The notes under the pieces are model-generated. The model made no database searches and was not told where the DNA came from. It was given only the letters and a program-made list of their open reading frames with translations. A DNA stretch of 56,190 nt. It comes from Gordonia amicalis NBRC 100051 = JCM 11271 (GTDB lineage: Bacteria > Actinomycetota > Actinomycetes > Mycobacteriales > Mycobacteriaceae). Positions 28,525 through 38,216 of the stretch are shown piece after piece (the first letter of the stretch is position 1; every line of letters starts with the position of its first letter). The position numbers and the translations under genes were made by a program. The stretch covers positions 1 to 56,190 of the forward strand of contig NZ_BANS01000002.1 of assembly GCF_000332995.1 (NCBI RefSeq), written 5' to 3'.

Positions 28525-28579
28525 CTCTCCGGGTCTCCCCTGGCGCGAAAGAGCCACGCGCGCCTGGCATCCTGGACCG

Positions 28580-29029
28580 GTGCGAGCCGTCATCCAGCGA
28601 GTCAGTCAAGCCCGCGTGAGCGTCGACGGCGAGGTCGTCGGTGAACTCGACATCCCGGCCGGCGGTTCGGGCCTGGTCGCGCTCGTCGGCGCCACCCACG
28701 ACGACACCCCCGACCACGCCGCGAAACTGGCCGACAAGATCTGGCGTCTGCGGATCTTCAACGGCGACGAGGGCCCCGAGAAAGCCGCCGCCGACATCGA
28801 CGCCCCGATCCTGGTCATCAGCCAGTTCACCCTGTACGCCAACACCACCAAGGGACGACGCCCGTCCTGGAACGCCGCGGCGCCGGGCCCGGTGGCCGAA
28901 CCGCTGGTCGACGCGGTCGCCGACGCCCTGCGCGCCGCCGGGGCAACCGTCGCCACCGGCCGGTTCGGAGCGAACATGCAGGTGAGCCTGGTCAACGACG
29001 GACCGGTCACCCTGATCCTCGACGTCTGA
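28580..29029 (+). CDS. dtd: D-aminoacyl-tRNA deacylase
   Basis: A 149-residue DTD protein. It starts [20 protein letters not shown] (GTG start), has the SQFTLYA motif and ends with the Dtd NxxP-type segment [13 protein letters not shown]. It removes D-amino acids mischarged on tRNA. The longer in-frame version begins inside the preceding gene and is rejected. fdhD follows 16 nt later. Confidence 0.96.
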   Translation: MRAVIQRVSQARVSVDGEVVGELDIPAGGSGLVALVGATHDDTPDHAAKLADKIWRLRIFNGDEGPEKAAADIDAPILVISQFTLYANTTKGRRPSWNAAAPGPVAEPLVDAVADALRAAGATVATGRFGANMQVSLVNDGPVTLILDV

Positions 29030-29033
29030 CGAC

Positions 29034-29045
29034 TAGGGTCGAACC
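29034..29045 (+). promoter_or_regulatory. Candidate -10 for a leaderless fdhD transcript
   Basis: TAGGGT (29034-29039) lies 6 nt before the fdhD GTG, which would put transcription start at the start codon. No Shine-Dalgarno sequence precedes the GTG. Cotranscription with dtd is also possible. Confidence 0.35.
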
Positions 29046-29903
29046 GTGGGACGAATAACCGCACGACGCCGCGTCACCCGCATCCGACGCGATGCGGCCC
29101 CGACGCAGCGTGCCGACACCCTCGCCGTCGAGGAACCGCTGGAGATCCGCGTGGGCGGTCGACAGCTGAGCGTCACCATGCGTACCCCCGGCCACGATTT
29201 CGAACTCGTGGCCGGATACCTCGTCTCCGAGGGTCTCATCATCGCCGGCCGCGACTACGCCACCGCGCGGTACTGCGCGGGTACCGACTCCACCGGCGCG
29301 AACACCTACAACGTCGTCGACGTCTCGCTGGCCGCCCACGTTCCGCCGCCCGCACCCGGCGTCGTCCGTCACAACACCATGACCAGTGCCTGTGGTGTCT
29401 GCGGCAAGGACAGCATCGAGTCCGTCCACACCGCGTCGGCCCACGACCCGGCAGCCGACACCTTGACCGTCGACGTCGACACGCTGCTGGGTCTCCCCGA
29501 CCGTCTACGCGTCGAACAGGACGTCTTCGACAAGACCGGCGGGCTCCACGCGGCGGCGCTCTTCGACGCCGACGGCGAACTGCTCGTCGTCCGCGAGGAC
29601 GTGGGCCGGCACAACGCCGTCGACAAGGTCGTCGGCTGGGCGGTCCTCGCCGACCGACTCCCGTTGACCGGCACCGTCCTCCAGGTTTCCGGCCGGGCGA
29701 GCTTCGAACTGGTGCAGAAGGCCGCGATGGCGGGCATCCCGATGCTGAGCGCGGTGTCGGCGCCGTCCTCGCTTGCCGCCGACCTCGCCGACGAACTCGG
29801 CATCACCCTGATCGGGTTCTCCCGCGGCGAGTCGATGGTGGTCTACACGCGGCCGGACCGGGTCGTCGCCGTCGACGAACACGCCGGGACCGTCACGAGT
29901 TGA
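29046..29903 (+). CDS. fdhD: Formate dehydrogenase accessory sulfurtransferase FdhD
   Basis: A 285-residue FdhD, which transfers sulfur from a cysteine desulfurase to the molybdenum cofactor of formate dehydrogenase. The active cysteines are C116 and C119 in SACGVCGK. REDVGRHNAVDKVVG and SGRASFELVQKAAMAGIP are further family signatures. No formate dehydrogenase gene is in this window, so its client must be elsewhere. The 3' end overlaps the convergent ugpC gene by 11 bp. Confidence 0.95.
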   Translation: MGRITARRRVTRIRRDAAPTQRADTLAVEEPLEIRVGGRQLSVTMRTPGHDFELVAGYLVSEGLIIAGRDYATARYCAGTDSTGANTYNVVDVSLAAHVPPPAPGVVRHNTMTSACGVCGKDSIESVHTASAHDPAADTLTVDVDTLLGLPDRLRVEQDVFDKTGGLHAAALFDADGELLVVREDVGRHNAVDKVVGWAVLADRLPLTGTVLQVSGRASFELVQKAAMAGIPMLSAVSAPSSLAADLADELGITLIGFSRGESMVVYTRPDRVVAVDEHAGTVTS

Positions 29904-30999
29904 GGTCGTGGCGCAGCGGATCGTCGAGTGCGGCACCGGTGACCGGGTCGAACCAGTAGGTCTCGGAGGGCTCCGGCACCAGACCGACCACGTCACCGAC
30001 ATCGATGGTGCGTCGATGGTCGACGCGAACGACGATACGGCTGTTCCGCAGCGGGACATCGGCACTGCAGTAGACGAACTGTTCGGCACCGAGTTCCTCG
30101 ACCAGATCAACCGTCCCGCGCAGCGCCCCGTCGTGCGAGACGGTCGAGACCGTCCACGATTCGGCGCGGAGTCCGACGACCACCTCCGCGGACGTCGCAG
30201 CGGCGAGAACGGAGTCGGGCACCGGTAGGTGTGCCGCGCCCAGACGCACGACACCGGCGTCGATACGGCCGTTGATCAGACACATCTGCGGCGACCCCAT
30301 GAACGATGCGACGAACAGATTCGACGGCCTCGAGTAGATCTCCCGCGGAGTGCCCACCTGCTGCAACACACCATGGTCGAGGACGGCCACCCGGTGTCCC
30401 ATGGTCATCGCCTCGATCTGGTCGTGTGTCACGTACAGCATTGAGACATCCCGCTGCATCGCGGCGATCTGCGCGCGGGTGCTGACTCGCAGCTTCGCGT
30501 CGAGGTTGGACAACGGCTCGTCCATGCAGAAGATCTTGGGACGCCGGACGATCGCACGTCCCATCGCCACCCGCTGCCGTTGTCCCCCCGACAGTTTGGC
30601 GGGCTTCCGGTCGAGAAGATGTGCGATGTCGAGCATTTCGGCGACTTCGGCCACACGCTTGCCGGTGTCCGGCTTGCTCATACCGGCATTGCGGAGGGCA
30701 AAGCCCATGTTGTCGGCGACCGTCATGTTCGGGTACAGCGCATAGTTCTGGAACACCATTGCGACGTCGCGCGCCCTGGGGGCCATCCCGACGACGTCGA
30801 CGCCGTCGATCAGGATGGCCCCCGATTCCACCGACTCCAGGCCCGCGACCATCCGGAGGCTGGTCGACTTACCGCAACCCGACGGGCCGACGAGCACCAT
30901 GAACTCGCCGTCGGCGATGTCGAGATCGAGCGAATCCACCGCGGGTGGTAGGTCGTCGGCGAACCGGCGGGTCGCCGCGTCGAAGGTCACTGAAGCCAT
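29893..30999 (-). CDS. ugpC: ABC transporter ATP-binding protein (UgpC/MalK type)
   Basis: A 368-residue ATPase of a carbohydrate/glycerol-3-phosphate importer. Walker A is GPSGCGKST (38-46), the signature LSGGQRQ (136-142), Walker B IFCMDEP (156-162) and the switch THDQ, followed by a TOBE-type regulatory domain (VVGLRAESW and onward). The ATG at 30999 begins MASVTFDAAT; a 47-codon extension is rejected. Only a truncated binding protein lies next to it and the permease genes are missing, so it may serve another transporter. MalK-type ATPases are often shared. Confidence 0.88.
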   Translation of the reverse strand: MASVTFDAATRRFADDLPPAVDSLDLDIADGEFMVLVGPSGCGKSTSLRMVAGLESVESGAILIDGVDVVGMAPRARDVAMVFQNYALYPNMTVADNMGFALRNAGMSKPDTGKRVAEVAEMLDIAHLLDRKPAKLSGGQRQRVAMGRAIVRRPKIFCMDEPLSNLDAKLRVSTRAQIAAMQRDVSMLYVTHDQIEAMTMGHRVAVLDHGVLQQVGTPREIYSRPSNLFVASFMGSPQMCLINGRIDAGVVRLGAAHLPVPDSVLAAATSAEVVVGLRAESWTVSTVSHDGALRGTVDLVEELGAEQFVYCSADVPLRNSRIVVRVDHRRTIDVGDVVGLVPEPSETYWFDPVTGAALDDPLRHDLNS

Positions 31000-31057
31000 G
31001 AAACTATCGAATCCTGCCCTGTGTCTTGCTGTTGGGAGATGGTTACGGGGTGCGTGA

Positions 31058-31510
31058 TCAGTTCGGCAGCTTGGACTTGATCTGTCCGTCGTAGATCCGC
31101 TGCAGCTGCTGCTGCACATCGCCGAGGGTCTTGGTGACATCGGCGTTGCGCAGACCGATCTGCTCGTAACCGGTGCCGATCACCTTGTCGGCGCCGGGCA
31201 GGAACACCCGGGCGTAATCCTGCGACTTGGTGTTCGGCAGCTGCTCGATGGCGGTCTTGAAGTTCGGGTTCTCGGCCAGGAACTTCTTCATCGACGGGTC
31301 GTCGGCCGCCCCGGTCCGCACCGGCATGTAACCGACGTTCTGCGAGAAGTACGCGGTGTTGGCGGTGTTGGTGAAGAAGTCGATGAACCTGAGCGCGTTC
31401 ACCTTCCGCTCATCGGAGATCTTCGCCGGGATGGCGAGGCCGGCGCCGCCGGTCGGGCAGCCCTTTGTCCCGTCTACTTGGGGAAGGACTCGTTCGGTGA
31501 CCGCGGGCAT
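31058..31510 (-). pseudogene. Truncated ABC sugar/glycerol-3-P binding protein (ugpB remnant)
   Basis: The 150-codon frame matches only the C-terminal third of a UgpB-type solute-binding protein: TGGAGLAIPAKISDERKVNA, FTNTANTAYFSQNVGYMPVR, and a typical end (LQQQLQ-like helix, KSKLPN). Full family members are about 430-450 residues with a lipoprotein signal. Here there is no signal, and an in-frame TGA occurs four codons upstream of the first ATG. The N-terminal two thirds and the permease genes ugpA/ugpE are absent, which points to a deletion with its breakpoint near 31490-31510. Confidence 0.82.
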
Positions 31511-31595
31511 CCGGGGGAGTATTCAGATCGATTCGGACATCCCGCGAACCAGTCGGGGGCGATCCGGTGACAACTGGGTGTCCGGTGGGTGTCAC

Positions 31596-31630
31596 AACCG
31601 GTACGGTCGTCCAGGTCGAGCGTACCGGTT
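31596..31630 (-). terminator. Hairpin terminator after the lysyl-PG-type gene
   Basis: Perfect 10-bp arms AACCGGTACG (31596-31605) and CGTACCGGTT (31621-31630) with a 15-nt loop lie 11 nt after the stop of the minus-strand gene above. No T-run follows. Confidence 0.65.
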
Positions 31631-31640
31631 GCCGGGCGGC

Positions 31641-33734
31641 CTACGCCTCCTTGCCGGCCGCCGCGAGCTTGAGCAACTGCCCGGCGGTGGCGTCGGGCAG
31701 ATAGGCGCGCGAGATCGCGAGACCGATGCGGGGAAGATCACCTTCGTCGCGAACAGCCAGGTACACGGGCTCGTAGCGCGGATTGAACTTCTTCTTGAAC
31801 GTGTGCAACGACCGGAAACCGTAGTAGGGTTCGAGCGCTGCGCCGAGCGCGTCGAGCAGTTTGTCGAGCGGCTCGGGATCGAAATCCCCGGTCCGGGCCA
31901 GCGGCGCACCCGACAGCGAGATGAACTGTGCGCCCTCGTCTTTGAACGCGACAGCCGAGGAGGCGATGAGGTACTCGACGACGGGACCGAAACCGTCGGT
32001 CCGGCGCCGCATGATGTCGAGGGTCCAACCCGCAACCCCGCCGCCGGGCCCGTACACCGGGAGCCACGACAGCACACCGTGGACGTTGCCGTCCGGATCG
32101 ACGGCGAGGGCGACCCGCACCGCGGGATCCATCGCCTCCTCCACACTGCCGAGCGTGAAACCCATCTCCGGTAAGCCCTTGTCCCCCACCCATTCCTCGG
32201 AGATGGCGCGGACCTGGGTACGCACGGCGAAGGACTCGTCGGCGAGCGTCACCATCTTCATCGAGATGTCCTGCTTGGTGGCCTTGTTCATCGCCGACCG
32301 CACGTGTTGCCACGGCTTGCCCTTGAACTCGAGGCCGGGCAGGTCGACGATCGTGTCCTCCGCGATCTGCACGCTGAGCCAGCCGCGTTCGGTGACGATC
32401 TCCGATGTCGACGACCCGATGGAGAACCAGCACGGCGTCGCACCGGATCGCTCCGCGAGCTCGATGAAGGCGTCGACCGCCGCCTTGCCCCGCTCCGGTG
32501 CGCACACCGGATCTGCCAGTGCCAGAAGGGTCCCGACGTGGTTCTGGTAGGTGACCACCGACTGCCCGGCGGAATCATCCGCACTGCCGGTGAACTGATA
32601 GGAGTTGCCAGGCCAGGTCGTCATCCACGACATCGTGCCGCCGCCGTGTTCACGCAGGAGCGCCTTGACCCGGTCGACCGGGTCGGCGTCGGGGTCATCT
32701 CCCGCGCCCACATGCCGCACCCGCCACGGGACGGCGAACGCGAACCGGCCGGGGATCAGGATGGCGAGCAACAACGCCCACAGCAATGTGGTTCCCAGTG
32801 TCACCGCACCCTCGGTGGAGACGTCGGTGAAGATGACGAGCACGACGGTCAACACCGTCGCGACGACGTTCACTGCGCCGATCACGACCGCGACCCACCA
32901 GGCCCAGCGCTTTCCCCGCCGCAGCTGGTCGGCGATCAGCACGTTGATCACCAGACCGATCAGCATGGTGAACACGGAGGCGTCGCCCGCGTCGGTCGGG
33001 CCCAGCGGGCCGTCCCCGGGGAACAGGAAGACCATCAGGTTCGCCGCCGCGATCACCAGCAGCGCGGCACAGCCCAGCATCCGGACCTCACGCCGAGTGC
33101 GCGGCATGTAGCCGCGTTCCTTGGTGGCGAAGAACTTCTCCCCGATCACCAGCATGATGACCGCTGCGAGAACGTATTCGACGGAGGCGAGCGTCCCCTG
33201 GAACAGGAAGGCGATGGCGACGACCGCACCCATCAGCACACGCACGCGCAGGCGCCACGGTGACCGGACGGTCGCCGAGGCCACCGCGACCGCGGACACG
33301 ACCAGGGCGCCGACACCGGTCCCCCGCGAATCGGCCAGCTCCTCGGCCCACCGCCAGGAGGTGACCTCGGTCGACAACAGCCACAGCAGACCGACGGTCA
33401 GGAAGCCGGCGACGAGGTGGCCGCCGACGCCGACCAGGATCGCCTTCACGGTGCCCAGTTGCCACTCGGCCCAACCCATTCCGACGATCACGACCACGAA
33501 CGCGAGGACGTACAGCCACGGGCCGGGTTCGACGAAGGCGGAGCTGATCGGCGTCCACCACTTGCCCTCACGCAGAGCGGGCAGACCGAAGGCCACCTCG
33601 TGATACCAGGCCTTGTCGTTCGCCCGGCTCCAGAGCGACCCGGTCGCCACCCCGACGACCGCAAGCGCGATGGCGAGCGCGGCGGTGAACGGCAACCGGC
33701 GGACAGCAGAGGACCACGACACGTCGAAGTGCAT
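31641..33734 (-). CDS. Membrane protein with C-terminal DUF2156 (lysyl-PG synthase-like) domain
   Basis: A 697-residue protein. The N-terminal half has about nine to ten membrane helices and starts like a rhomboid-fold protein (REGKWWTPISSAFVEPGPWL, then GMGWAEWQLGTVKAILVGVGGHLVAG). The C-terminal about 330 residues are a GNAT-like DUF2156 domain as in MprF/LysX (WFSIGSSTSEIV, KGKPWQHVRSAMNKATKQD, YEPVYLAVRDEGDLPRIG). Such proteins transfer amino acids from tRNA to membrane lipids; in corynebacteria relatives modify phosphatidylglycerol or diacylglycerol. The substrate here is unknown. The ATG at 33734 has no strong ribosome-binding site; the 59-codon extension upstream is not membrane-like. 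Confidence 0.82.
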   Translation of the reverse strand: MHFDVSWSSAVRRLPFTAALAIALAVVGVATGSLWSRANDKAWYHEVAFGLPALREGKWWTPISSAFVEPGPWLYVLAFVVVIVGMGWAEWQLGTVKAILVGVGGHLVAGFLTVGLLWLLSTEVTSWRWAEELADSRGTGVGALVVSAVAVASATVRSPWRLRVRVLMGAVVAIAFLFQGTLASVEYVLAAVIMLVIGEKFFATKERGYMPRTRREVRMLGCAALLVIAAANLMVFLFPGDGPLGPTDAGDASVFTMLIGLVINVLIADQLRRGKRWAWWVAVVIGAVNVVATVLTVVLVIFTDVSTEGAVTLGTTLLWALLLAILIPGRFAFAVPWRVRHVGAGDDPDADPVDRVKALLREHGGGTMSWMTTWPGNSYQFTGSADDSAGQSVVTYQNHVGTLLALADPVCAPERGKAAVDAFIELAERSGATPCWFSIGSSTSEIVTERGWLSVQIAEDTIVDLPGLEFKGKPWQHVRSAMNKATKQDISMKMVTLADESFAVRTQVRAISEEWVGDKGLPEMGFTLGSVEEAMDPAVRVALAVDPDGNVHGVLSWLPVYGPGGGVAGWTLDIMRRRTDGFGPVVEYLIASSAVAFKDEGAQFISLSGAPLARTGDFDPEPLDKLLDALGAALEPYYGFRSLHTFKKKFNPRYEPVYLAVRDEGDLPRIGLAISRAYLPDATAGQLLKLAAAGKEA

Positions 33735-33995
33735 GGTCAACCGTACGACGGCGCGCTGCCCCGCGGTGCCTCCTTGTTCGGCAATGTCCCGTATTCGATG
33801 CGCTCCGGGCGATTCCGGCGCACAACTGGACCGTGCGTCGGCTGTCCGGGCGGCCCGAGCCCGAGACGTTGGGCGAGCCATGGCGTTTGCTGCCGGAGGG
33901 CAACCGCCCACGCCGTGAACCCCGGCCAGTCAGCACTGCGGGACGCCGACAGCGGCGGACCGATGGCGGCGTTCAACACCCAGAGGGCGAGAACC
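33735..33995 (-). other. 261-bp gap with a weak small ORF
   Basis: Between map and the DUF2156 gene, the minus strand holds an 80-codon frame (33737-33979) that starts 16 nt after the map stop and ends 2 nt before the next ATG. It has no recognisable domain and no clear ribosome-binding site. It could be a small coupled gene or a decayed remnant; I do not call it a gene. Confidence 0.25.
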
Positions 33996-34790
33996 TCATT
34001 CGGGGCGAGGCGTCAGAATCCGCGGACCGTCGGCGGTCACCGCGACCGTGTGTTCCCAGTGGGCGGCGCGGGATCCGTCGTCGGTGACGACCGTCCAGTC
34101 GTCCTCGAGGACAGTGGTGTCCACGGTGCCGAGAGTCAGCATCGGCTCGATCGCGAGCGTCGACCCGATCACCAGCAGCGGGCCCTTGCCCGGCGCGCCC
34201 TCGTTCGCGAGGAACGGGTCCATGTGCATCTCCCGGCCGATGCCGTGACCGCCGTACCCGTCGACGATGCCGAAGGGACGGCTGAACTTCTCCTCGGCGG
34301 CGCGGGTACCGAGTTCGATCGCATGGGAGATGTCGGTCAGGCGCGCGCCGTCGACCATGGCGGCGATACCGGCCTCCATCGAGAGCCGGGTGGCCTCGGA
34401 CAGGTCCGCATCGGCTTGCGACAGCTCTCCGACACCGAAGGTCCAGGCCGAGTCACCGTGCCAGCCGTCGAGGACCGCACCACAGTCGATGGACACCAGA
34501 TCACCGTCGGCGAGAACGACATCGGCCGACGGGATTCCGTGGACCACGACCTCGTTCACCGAACTGCAGATCGATCCCGGGAAGCCGTGGTAGCCCTTGA
34601 AGGACGGCACGGCGCCGGCCTCGCGGATGACGGACTCGGCGACCTCGTCGAGGTCGAGGGTGGTGACCCCTGGCTTCGACGCCGCGCGGACGGCCACCAG
34701 AGCCGCACCGACGACCGCGCCCGCCGCCGCCATCGCGTCGAGTTCCCCGGCGGAGCGGAACGGGACGCGTTTGCGTTTACGAAAGCCCAT
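33996..34790 (-). CDS. map: Methionine aminopeptidase, type I
   Basis: Removes the initiator methionine. The 264-residue protein has all five metal ligands: Asp in SIDCGA, Asp in WHGDSAWTF, His in GYGGHGIG, Glu in AIEPML and Glu in HWEHTV. It has no SH3-binding zinc-finger N-terminal extension, so it is the short (MapA-like) form. It is the last gene of secY-adk-map, with 24 bp between adk and map. Confidence 0.96.
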   Translation of the reverse strand: MGFRKRKRVPFRSAGELDAMAAAGAVVGAALVAVRAASKPGVTTLDLDEVAESVIREAGAVPSFKGYHGFPGSICSSVNEVVVHGIPSADVVLADGDLVSIDCGAVLDGWHGDSAWTFGVGELSQADADLSEATRLSMEAGIAAMVDGARLTDISHAIELGTRAAEEKFSRPFGIVDGYGGHGIGREMHMDPFLANEGAPGKGPLLVIGSTLAIEPMLTLGTVDTTVLEDDWTVVTDDGSRAAHWEHTVAVTADGPRILTPRPE

Positions 34791-34814
34791 GAGCGGACGC
34801 AGTCGTGACCGATG

Positions 34815-35369
34815 TCAGGAGACGCCGGCGCCGAGGGCGCTCAGCACACGCTGGTGGACATCCTGGATGTCGCCCACCGCGTCGATGGTCTTGACCTGAT
34901 CGCCGTAGTAGGCGAGCAGGGGCGAGGTCTCCTTGGTGTAGACGTCCATCCGGTTGCGGATGACCTCTTCGGTGTCGTCGGCGCGACCACGGGCCAGCAT
35001 GCGCTCCACGACGACGTCGGTGTCGACGACGAAGGACAGCACGGCGTCGAGCGAGGCGTCGAGGCCGGCCAGGATCTCCTTGAGCGCGTCGGCCTGCTCG
35101 GTCGAACGCGGGAACCCGTCGAGGATGAAGCCCTTGGTCGCATCCGGCTCGCTCACGCGCGCACGGACCATGTCGACGGTGATCTCGGACGGGACCAGGT
35201 TGCCTGCGTCGAGGTACTTCTTGGCCTCGATACCGACCGGGGTGCCCTGGGAGATGTTGGCGCGGAACAGGTCACCGGTGGAGATGTGCGGGATGCCGAG
35301 GGCTTCGCTCAGCAATTCCGCCTGGGTGCCTTTACCTGCGCCGGGGGGGCCGAGAATAACGAGTCTCAC
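34815..35369 (-). CDS. adk: Adenylate kinase
   Basis: Interconverts ATP + AMP and 2 ADP. The 184-residue protein begins [20 protein letters not shown] with the P-loop and has the AMP-binding [11 protein letters not shown] and [16 protein letters not shown] motifs. The lid is the short form ([11 protein letters not shown]), without the zinc/lid insertion, as in other actinobacteria. The GTG start overlaps the secY stop (GTGA). Confidence 0.97.
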   Translation of the reverse strand: MRLVILGPPGAGKGTQAELLSEALGIPHISTGDLFRANISQGTPVGIEAKKYLDAGNLVPSEITVDMVRARVSEPDATKGFILDGFPRSTEQADALKEILAGLDASLDAVLSFVVDTDVVVERMLARGRADDTEEVIRNRMDVYTKETSPLLAYYGDQVKTIDAVGDIQDVHQRVLSALGAGVS

Positions 35370-36694
35370 TTGAGGAATCCTTCGTACTTGCGTTGCATCA
35401 ATTGACTGTTGATCTGTTTCATCGTGTCCAGACCCACACCGACCATGATCAACACGGCCGTGCCCCCAAATGGCAGGTTCTGGACGTTGCCGCTGTTACC
35501 GATCTCGAGGAACAGGTTCGGCAGCACCGCGATGATACCGAGGTAGATCGAGCCCGGCAGAGTGATGCGGCTGAGCACGTAGCCCAGGTACTCCGCGGTC
35601 GGGGCGCCCGGCCGGATGCCTGGGATGAAGCCACCGTACTTCTTCATCTCGTCGGCGCGTTCCTCCGGATTGAACGTCACCGCCACGTAGAAGTACGTGA
35701 AGAAGATGATCATCAGGAAGTAGACCGCGATGTAGACCCCGTTGCTGGGATCGGTCAGGTACTTGGTGACGTATTCCTGCCAGGTCGACTGCGTGCCGTC
35801 GGTGCTGCGCGTGAGTTCGACGATCAGCTGCGGCAGATACAGCAGCGACGAGGCGAAGATGACCGGGATGACGCCGGCCTGGTTCACCTTGAGCGGCAGG
35901 TAGGTCGACGACCCGCCGTACATCTTGCGGCCGACCATGCGCTTGGCGTACTGCACCGGGATGCGGCGCTGGCCCTGCTCGATGAAGACGACGCCGGCCA
36001 CGATGATCAGCGCGGCGACACACACCAGCGCGAAGACGAGCCCGCCGCGGGTGTTCAGGATGGTGCGACCCTCGGCCGGGATACGGGCGGCGATACCGGC
36101 GAAGATCAGCAGCGACATGCCGTTGCCGATGCCACGCTCGGTGATGAGCTCGCCGAACCACATGACGACACAGGCGCCGGCGGTCATGACGAGCACGATG
36201 ATCGCGAGACCGAAGATGCTCGAGTCGTTGAGGACCTCACCGCTGGTCGCACAGGACTGCGGGAGGAGCTGACCGCGGTCGGCGAGGGCGACGATGCCGG
36301 TCGATTGCAGGAGGGCCAGGGCCACGGCGAGATAACGCGTGTACTGCGTCATCTTGGCCTGTCCGGCCTGGCCTTCCTTGCGCAGCTGCTCGAACCGTGG
36401 GATGACCACCGTGAGCAGCTGGACGATGATGGATGCCGTGATGTACGGCATGATGCCGATCGCGAACACCGACAGCTGCAGGAGCGCGCCGCCGGAGAAC
36501 AGGTTGATCAGGGAGTAGACCGAGCTGGACTCACCGGCCGAGACCTCGTCCAGACATGCCCGCACGGCCTGGTAGTCCACACCGGGCGACGGCACGGTCG
36601 CGCCGAGGCGATACAGGACGATGATGCCGAGAACGAAGAGGATCTTCTTCCTCAGGTCCGGCGTCCGTATGGCCGCGAAGAGGGGGGAAAGCAC
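35366..36694 (-). CDS. secY: Protein translocase subunit SecY
   Basis: Channel subunit of the Sec translocase, 442 residues and ten membrane helices. The plug/TM2 region ([33 protein letters not shown]) and the conserved cytoplasmic loops ([23 protein letters not shown]) are intact. The GTG start is preceded by AGGAGG at 5 nt. It is the first gene of secY-adk-map, separated from rplO by 202 bp containing a strong terminator, so it has its own promoter. Confidence 0.97.
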   Translation of the reverse strand: MLSPLFAAIRTPDLRKKILFVLGIIVLYRLGATVPSPGVDYQAVRACLDEVSAGESSSVYSLINLFSGGALLQLSVFAIGIMPYITASIIVQLLTVVIPRFEQLRKEGQAGQAKMTQYTRYLAVALALLQSTGIVALADRGQLLPQSCATSGEVLNDSSIFGLAIIVLVMTAGACVVMWFGELITERGIGNGMSLLIFAGIAARIPAEGRTILNTRGGLVFALVCVAALIIVAGVVFIEQGQRRIPVQYAKRMVGRKMYGGSSTYLPLKVNQAGVIPVIFASSLLYLPQLIVELTRSTDGTQSTWQEYVTKYLTDPSNGVYIAVYFLMIIFFTYFYVAVTFNPEERADEMKKYGGFIPGIRPGAPTAEYLGYVLSRITLPGSIYLGIIAVLPNLFLEIGNSGNVQNLPFGGTAVLIMVGVGLDTMKQINSQLMQRKYEGFLK

Positions 36695-36850
36695 TAACTC
36701 CTCCTAGGAACGACCACGCGAGGTCTGTGTTCCGGGTCGGTGGCGACCCGATCCCCCGTGTGCTCGGCAGTCGACAATGTTCGGGATGCGGCGATCTGTG
36801 CGGATGCGGCAGACAACGTCTGAAACTCTAACAGTGACGCCGAAACGCCC
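36695..36850 (-). promoter_or_regulatory. secY upstream region
   Basis: The 156 bp between the rplO terminator and secY must hold the secY-adk-map promoter. TAGAGT around 36825-36830 on the minus strand fits a -10 pattern but has no good -35. CAGAC-AAC-GTCTG (36810-36822) is a perfect short inverted repeat just downstream of it and could be an operator. The promoter itself is not located with confidence. Confidence 0.3.
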
Positions 36851-36883
36851 CGGTCGGGCGGCAGCTCTGCTGCCGCCCGACCG
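36851..36883 (-). terminator. Strong terminator after rplO
   Basis: Perfect 15-bp arms (36851-36865 and 36869-36883) with a 3-nt loop lie 13 nt after the rplO stop. On the minus strand the hairpin is followed by GGGGCGTTTCGG, a weak T-rich patch. It separates the rpsH-rplO operon from secY. Confidence 0.85.
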
Positions 36884-36896
36884 CGGGTTTGTTCCG

Positions 36897-37337
36897 TCAG
36901 AGTTCGGTGACGCTGCCTCCGGCAGCGGCGATCTTCTCCTTGGCGGAGGCGGTGAACTTGTCGGCGGTGATGTCGACCTTGACCGACAGGTCACCGTCGC
37001 CGAGCACCTTCACCAACTTGTTCTTGCGCACCGCGCCGGCTGCGACGAGCTCGTCGACGCCGATGGTGCCGCCCTGCGGGAAGAGGCGCGCGATGTCGCC
37101 GACGTTGACGACCTGGTACTCGATCCGGTTGCGGTTGGTGAAGCCCTTGAGCTTCGGCAGCCGCATGTGGATCGGCATCTGGCCACCCTCGAAACCGGCC
37201 GGCACGTTCTTGCGCGCCTTGGTGCCCTTGGTGCCGCGGCCCGCGGTCTTACCCTTGGATCCCTCACCGCGACCCACGCGGGTCTTGTCGGTCTTCGACC
37301 CCGGTGCGGGGCGAAGGTGATGGAGTTTGATGGTCAT
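36897..37337 (-). CDS. rplO: 50S ribosomal protein L15
   Basis: A 146-residue L15: [41 protein letters not shown], a Gly/Lys-rich N-terminus, and the C-terminal globular part ([25 protein letters not shown]). It is the last gene of the rpsH-rplO unit and is followed by a strong hairpin. Confidence 0.97.
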   Translation of the reverse strand: MTIKLHHLRPAPGSKTDKTRVGRGEGSKGKTAGRGTKGTKARKNVPAGFEGGQMPIHMRLPKLKGFTNRNRIEYQVVNVGDIARLFPQGGTIGVDELVAAGAVRKNKLVKVLGDGDLSVKVDITADKFTASAKEKIAAAGGSVTEL

Positions 37338-37340
37338 TGC

Positions 37341-37520
37341 TTAAACCTCTTCGACTGTCACGAGGTGACGAACCGCGTTGATGAGGCCGCGGTTGATCGG
37401 CGTGTCCTCGCGGGTGACGGTCTGGCGGATGCCCTTCAGTCCGAGGGTCCGCAGGCTGTCACGCTGGTTCTTCTTGGTACCGATGGTGCCCTTGACCTGA
37501 GTGATCTTCAGCTCTGCCAT
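37341..37520 (-). CDS. rpmD: 50S ribosomal protein L30
   Basis: A 59-residue L30 ([31 protein letters not shown], ending [11 protein letters not shown]). The ATG at 37520 starts 2 nt after the rpsE stop, and rplO follows 3 nt after its TAA. An overlapping longer frame upstream is a shadow of rpsE. Confidence 0.97.
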   Translation of the reverse strand: MAELKITQVKGTIGTKKNQRDSLRTLGLKGIRQTVTREDTPINRGLINAVRHLVTVEEV

Positions 37521-37522
37521 GA

Positions 37523-38170
37523 TCAGACCCCCTGTCCTGCACGGGCGCGCAGCATACCGGCCGGAGCGACGTCCTCGATCGGCAGACCACGACGGGCCGC
37601 GACCTCTTCGGGACGCTGCAGCATCTTGAGTGCGGCGACCGTTGCGTGCACGACGTTGATGGCGTTGTCGGAGCCGAGGCTCTTGGCGAGGACGTCGTGG
37701 ACGCCCGCGCACTCGAGCACGGCACGCACCGCGCCACCGGCGATCACACCGGTACCGGGGCTGGCCGGGCGCAGCATGACGACACCGGCAGCGGCCTCAC
37801 CCTGAACCGGGTGGGTCACGGTGCCACCGATCAGCGGCACGCGGAAGAAGTTCTTGCGAGCCTCTTCGACGCCCTTCTGGATCGCGGCCGGGACTTCCTT
37901 GGCCTTGCCGTAGCCGACGCCGACCATGCCCTGGCCGTCGCCGACCACCACGAGAGCGGTGAACGAGAAACGACGTCCACCCTTGACCACCTTCGAGACG
38001 CGGTTGATGGTCACCACGCGCTCGAGCTGGTTGCGGTCCTGGTCGCGGCCGCCGCGATCGCGACGGTCTCCGCGACCACCGCCGCGACGGTCGTTGCCGC
38101 CACCTGCGGTGTTCTGGTTGCTGTCGTTACCGGCGGGTCCGTTTCCGCCGTCACGCTGACGTCCGGGCAT
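37523..38170 (-). CDS. rpsE: 30S ribosomal protein S5
   Basis: A 215-residue S5. The family core begins near residue 49 ([20 protein letters not shown]) and continues with [20 protein letters not shown] and [17 protein letters not shown]. The first 48 residues are an added Gly/Asn/Arg/Asp-rich, probably disordered extension ([20 protein letters not shown]), typical of actinobacterial S5. Confidence 0.97.
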   Translation of the reverse strand: MPGRQRDGGNGPAGNDSNQNTAGGGNDRRGGGRGDRRDRGGRDQDRNQLERVVTINRVSKVVKGGRRFSFTALVVVGDGQGMVGVGYGKAKEVPAAIQKGVEEARKNFFRVPLIGGTVTHPVQGEAAAGVVMLRPASPGTGVIAGGAVRAVLECAGVHDVLAKSLGSDNAINVVHATVAALKMLQRPEEVAARRGLPIEDVAPAGMLRARAGQGV

Positions 38171-38216
38171 CAGAGGTTCCCTCCGGTCATGTGGGTGTAG
38201 CTGGTGAAGATGGTCA

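Noticed and set aside
33737..33979. 80-codon frame between map and the DUF2156 gene
   Set aside because: It has no domain, no clear ribosome-binding site and a GTG start. Its near-perfect fit in the gap keeps it possible, so it is listed only as a weak note.
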